Source of the DNA: Prostheceraeus crozeri
Taxonomy: Eukaryota; Platyhelminthes; Polycladida; Euryleptidae
Reading direction: 5' to 3'
Assembly (NCBI GenBank): GCA_907163375.1
Contig: CAJQUW010003080.1
Location: 372,001 to 436,000 of the forward strand
Length of the DNA stretch: 64,000 nt
Numbering within the stretch: position 1 is the stretch's first letter; each line of letters begins with the position of its first letter. The notes below the pieces were generated by a model that saw nothing but the letters and a program-made list of their open reading frames with translations, was not told the origin of the DNA and did no database searches. The position numbers and the translations under genes are program-made. This document shows, in pieces, positions 60,599-64,000 of this stretch.

Positions 60599-61292
60599 TT
60601 CACATGAATGCAAAAACTTGACATGTATCAAGCTGCTGGGCATGTACATAGACAAAGCATTCACATTTGAGAAGCATGTAAAGCATACTACAAAGCTTAT
60701 TGCATGGAAACTAACCGGAATCAAGAGACTCAAACAGTCTGTGAGCCGAAAAGTGAGATGGCGACTAATATAGACATATGTACTACCTCACTTTCATTAC
60801 TGTTCATCTTTTTGTGTCTTTATTTCAAACAGATATAAGCTAAAATTGCAGACAATGTATAACCGATGTCTGCGTGCATGTGACAGGTTGAAATGCATTG
60901 AACCACATATTGAACTTTCAATGAATGATTATGAATTGAATATCCTTTGGCATTTCAAGTTATTTCGAATCATGCAATCTATTTGCAAGACATTGGCTGC
61001 TCAGGAACAAGCAGTGAATTTGAGACATTTCCTTGCTATGTTCCAATTTCATCCTGGCTATGCACCTGTAGTTTTTCAGGAAATGTTTCAGCTATGCAAG
61101 AATCCTAGACGCAATGTCCTCATACAGCCGAAAGTTCAAACAGTGAAATACGGACAACGATCGATGCGATTTTATGGTGCAAGCTTTTGGAACAAAATGC
61201 CCCCTGAAATTCGTGGATTAAAATCTTCCTCTGAAATTGTGACGAACTACATCAAGACCTTCTTGCGGAAGCAAAGTGGCATTGTAAATTAA
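60599..61292 (+). pseudogene. LINE 2 ORF2 C-terminal region
   Basis: This is the continuation after the frameshift: CIKLLGMYIDKAFTFEKHV, then a TAG at about 60769 in RWRLI-TYV. From 60846 it is open: MYNRCLRACDRL, then RSMRFYGASFWNKMPPEIR and SSEIVTNYIKTFLRKQ, ending at 61292. LGxxID..TF..H.. and the FWNKLPxxIR-type block are standard C-terminal signatures of CR1/L2-like ORF2. Confidence 0.8.
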
Positions 61293-61405
61293 TTTCTTTC
61301 ACTTTTTTACTTGATCATTTTATGTTCGTATTTTGTTGTGTGATGCTGTAGTAGGCGAGTCACATGCACGTCACGTGTAGTGAGTATATAATAAATTGAA
61401 TTGAA

Positions 61406-61880
61406 TTGGGTGATGTGCTTGGGAGATCCGGAGGCTGTGGTGGGCGGTAACTGCCCGTATAAGAAGTGCTTGGAAGAATTTCCATGATCTGGTACAAGGC
61501 ACGTATAAGAATCGTGCTGTTGTATGCCTCGTAGACATATCCATCAAAGCAGAAGATCTCGTGCGCCTCACCAAGAACGAGAACTCCATGATACGTTGAA
61601 TGTGTTCGGTCAAGCTTTATGAGAGACGCTCGATGTGCGACCTACAGAGGATGCTTAGCCTGAGGAATTTGTATACCGAGTTGTGACAAAATCGCTTAAG
61701 TTGGTACGGTCGGTCACCTCCAAAGAATGTCCAACTGCAAGTGGACGAGGAGAGTAATCGGAGTTCCTGCATCTCAACCCTCAACTTGCGTAAGACCGGG
61801 CTCATGCGAATGAGAATCGACGTATCCCAAATGTCGGACCTTCAAAGCTGGGGCCAACCGACAATTAACGAGGTGTAAGA
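61406..61880 (+). mobile_element. LINE 1, C-terminal part after the nested insertion
   Basis: It resumes with LGDVLGRSGGCG, then after a one-base slip AVTARIRSAWKNFHDLVQGT. KAEDLVRLTKNENSMIR, MCSVKLYERRSMCDLQRM and NRLSWYGRS follow. These match the C-terminal YLGDVL..GGGC...RIRSAWKKF / MIRWMC / RLRWFGH blocks of the LINE group preserved at 57.1 kb. Stops replace Trp after MIR and elsewhere. It was separated from its 5' part by LINE 2. Confidence 0.75.
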
Positions 61881-63089
61881 TAGCAAGTAAGTAATGAGGC
61901 ACTCCTGTTGTTAGGGCTTATGTGAATGCAAAAGCTACAATATTGGGACAAGTTAACCGCAAGCTAAATAACTACAGGCATGTAGCAAATTTGATAATAA
62001 AAAAACTGACATGAAATACTACAAGTTTTTTTCGAAGGCGCGAGCAATTTGCTGTGCTTTATATTTAAGTGTATCGATTAGTTTGTCTTAAAGATAACTC
62101 TTGATTTAAGTAATGTGAAATTGTCAAATATTAATGTTAAGAAATATTTATGCAATTTTATGTTGTCATACATGTAATTAATTGGCAAGACTGAAATTGC
62201 GGCAAAGGCGCTTGTAGGCAAGCGAACTGGATCGTGTTTACGTTTTAGAAGTTAGAAGATCAATCAGTCAGTTGCACTTTTATAAATGGTTATTTGTAAA
62301 TACCCCCTGATGACGGAACTAAACCTCGACTCGTCAAGAGCAAGCAGCTATATCCTGGCAGATTGTAAAAATGTCAATTATTTTAAAAAATAGTTATTAA
62401 TTGGATTGTCTTTCAGCTAATTTTAAGCATTTAGTTGATGAAATATTCAAATACTTATTTGTGGATAATTCGAAAACATTTTGACTTTGTTTTCATTTTC
62501 ATAAATGATACCGGTATATGTTAAGCTTCACTTTTTTATGAAAAGTTATGCGTTGCAGTGTAAAGCATAAAGTTGAATATAAAATGATAAACTAAACGAT
62601 AATTTTGACATGTGGAAGGTGCTATAACTTTCGTTAAAGAAAATGAAGGCTAAAAAGCAGACCAGAGATGTTTATGGACTGGACTGAGAAAGGCCTAAAA
62701 GTCAAGTTATACAAAAGCATAACCAAAGATATTAGACCTTTCTTGCTACATGCAGCATATGCAGCCTACTATTCCTGTCTGAACTGGGCTTGGACAGAAA
62801 AACTTGACTAATGTCCATCTCAGAAGCAAGTTGATGATAAATTTTGACCTCTTTCCAATGACAAGGTGTTAATCAATTCATGAATGCAAAAGTACATTCA
62901 TTGCAATTAATTGCTCATATTGAAAAATTGCAATTGATTGAATAATTGCCGAAGAAGAAAATGATATGGTACTTCATCAATTAGTTCCCAATGATATTGA
63001 AATTTTATTGATTATTTAGCACCAGCAAATTGCAATCAACTACTGACAATTCCTGGTTGTAAGAGAGAATACGGTATTTGTCCACTTAC

Positions 63090-63204
63090 CCGAGTATGTG
63101 CATTATTTGCCACCCCATTCAAATTCGAATGACTCTCGCTTCTTACTGTTTCCATGGCAACATCTCCTTGTTCGGTATCTGCAGGCTCCACACTGGTACA
63201 GCAA
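63090..63204 (-). CDS. SLC24A-like: NCKX-type exchanger, first loop exon in the window
   Basis: A 115-nt exon with acceptor TATTTTAG before TTGCTGTACC and consensus donor GTAAGT from 63089. One base completes a codon from the previous exon, which is outside the window or not recognised. Then 38 codons run from CCTSVEPADTEQGDVAME to NNAHTR, ending in phase 0, which fits the 42993 exon. It is hydrophilic, acidic then polar, with no motif of its own. It is assigned to the start of the cytosolic loop by strand, phase, splice quality and order. The transmembrane exons before it would lie at higher coordinates. Confidence 0.65.
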
Positions 63205-64000
63205 CTAAAATAGAGCATCAAGATGAGATTTCCCTTCAATATTCATATCAGACAATGATTAATAGAAAGTTTTGCGTGTCACGTTGCTTTGAATAAGAGA
63301 GTTAATGAGCTATTCATATTGTTGCTAGGCCATTTAATACACAGGTATAGCTCGTTCAAGCAAGAATAAATGACATCACGATATCTGTACCTCATCCTTA
63401 ATGAGTCTGAGAACAGCATGCAATTACGAAAGAATCATAATGATGAACTGAGATGCGATACTTTGTGAAATAGCATCGCTTTTCATTGAGGCAATTAGCT
63501 GAGAGATGGGAACGTCTGAGACATTATCCATAGTCCGATGTTTTCGAAGTCGTTGATAACGTAAACCATTTAATGTTTTTGAATCTCATGTGAGCACTCT
63601 AGTTTTTGTCACTTTAGTAGACCTGTGTAAACAGAGTCATATGATCAATGATTACATGTTGGCATGCCGATAATAAACCTTGTATGCATTCATAATCATT
63701 TTATCACTATACTTTGTACCCAATGACCGTTTAATTTCAAAAATTTTGATTAGCGAAGTGAAGAAAACTGAGCGAATTCAAAGCCTTCAGAGTAGAAGTA
63801 AGTGACAATGAGAGGATTATATCATGCAAGCTCAGCATAATATAGAAGATGGGCAGAGCTCATATCGTCATCCAGATATGAAATAACCGAGAAAAAATAC
63901 AAAACATGATCACCTTTAGTTGCATCTTTTTAGTTTTTAGTGTAGAAAAGTGCTTCATTGGATCAAGCAGAATTCATTGTTTCAAGTAAAAGAAATTTAG
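63205..64000 (-). other. Right flank: no exon seen
   Basis: This is probably the next upstream intron of the exchanger gene. I found no splice-bounded frame of phase 2 exit and no repeat I can name here. Confidence 0.5.

Larger units (their letters stand above)
57926..61408 (+). mobile_element. LINE 2, CR1/L2-like, nearly full length, inserted in LINE 1
   Basis: About 3.5 kb: a 5' UTR (to 58299), an endonuclease region, a reverse transcriptase region and a 3' UTR ending in the short tail AATAAATTGAATTGAATTG. It splits LINE 1 between IDKD (about 57925) and LGDVLGRSGGCG (about 61406 on). Two frameshifts and one stop make it defective. The endonuclease plus RT layout, the WGPL..LDDL RT block and the simple 3' tail are those of the CR1/L2 side of the Jockey superclade. 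The exact clade cannot be fixed by eye. Confidence 0.85.
42994..63089 (-). other. Intron, about 20 kb
   Basis: Phase 0, between donor GTAAGT (63089) and acceptor CATTTTCAG. It carries most of the repeats of the right half: the 45-kb compound repeat, the 47-kb hairpin and TIR element, the 49-kb tandem duplication, the candidate LTR, a deleted Tc1, a palindrome plus SINE, a minisatellite and nested LINEs. No identifiable content in 43.35-44.06, 44.1-45.06, 45.6-47.04, 48.1-48.87, 49.86-50.47, 51.2-53.1, 54.86-55.84, 56.1-57.1 and 61.9-63.08 kb, except a small TTAAGCAAT..ATTGCTTAA inverted repeat at 43.02 kb. Confidence 0.75.

Noticed and set aside
62306-62345. CTGATGA at about 62307 as a further hammerhead core
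   Set aside because: No GAAA follows a plausible stem II and no flanking stem I complementarity is present.
1-64000. CRISPR arrays, bacterial operons, rRNA or organellar genes
   Set aside because: No regularly spaced short repeats with unique spacers, no ribosome-binding-site-led operons, and no rRNA-like conserved blocks were seen.

Overview
This is AT-rich genomic DNA from an animal, almost certainly an invertebrate. Very little of it is coding. What coding there is consists of short exons with consensus GT/AG ends separated by introns of roughly 9 to 20 kb. The rest is transposon, SINE and LINE debris. No bacterial operons, CRISPR arrays or organellar genes are seen. I cannot name the phylum from this window.

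Host gene. Five minus-strand exons (63204-63090, 42993-42811, 30150-29830, 20625-20222, 10516-10357) join in perfect phase. They form part of one K+-dependent Na+/Ca2+ exchanger of the NCKX/SLC24A type. The first four encode the large cytosolic loop: Ser-rich, then a Glu-rich run, then a Cys cluster, then the first helix of the second membrane block. The fifth encodes two more membrane stretches and ends inside the alpha-2 repeat at AAGTSIP. The first membrane block should lie beyond the right edge of the window. The end of alpha-2 and the C-terminus should lie beyond the left edge. So 10.4-63.2 kb, and probably the whole window, is inside this one transcription unit.

Repeats, left to right. 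0.19-0.63 kb: two 143-bp inverted tRNA-like SINE units, each with a type I hammerhead-like core. 1.2 kb: a second hammerhead-type repeat. 4.5-5.1 kb: a TIR element. 6.1-8.9 kb: a tandem duplication. Its first unit carries a TIR element with 8-bp target duplications, itself hit by a 1.6-kb Tc1 element; its second unit keeps the empty site. 9.9 kb: a SINE. 12.2-12.8 kb: a LINE 5' fragment. 23.9-24.7 kb: a deleted mariner-like element. 25.3 kb: a hAT MITE. 26.55-26.84 kb: a foldback with two copies of the second hammerhead family. 27.1 and 38.2 kb: tRNA-Leu-like and tRNA-Thr-like sequences. 33.0-33.75 kb: a deleted hAT with intact target duplication. 39.8-40.8 kb: a SINE and a transposase remnant. 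45 kb: a compound inverted/direct repeat. 47-48.1 kb: a 25-bp perfect hairpin and a third TIR copy. 48.9-49.85 kb: a 490-bp tandem duplication. 50.5-51.1 kb: a GC-rich candidate solo LTR. 53.1-54.3 kb: a deleted Tc1. 54.5-54.85 kb: a 64-bp-arm palindrome beside a tRNA-derived SINE. 55.85-56.1 kb: a minisatellite. 57.1-61.9 kb: a CR1/L2-like LINE inserted into an older LINE of another family.

The most interesting content is the pair of unrelated short repeat families with the hallmarks of type I hammerhead ribozymes. One is fused to a tRNA-type pol III promoter and arranged head to head. The internally controlled record of nested insertions at 6-9 kb is the next most useful.
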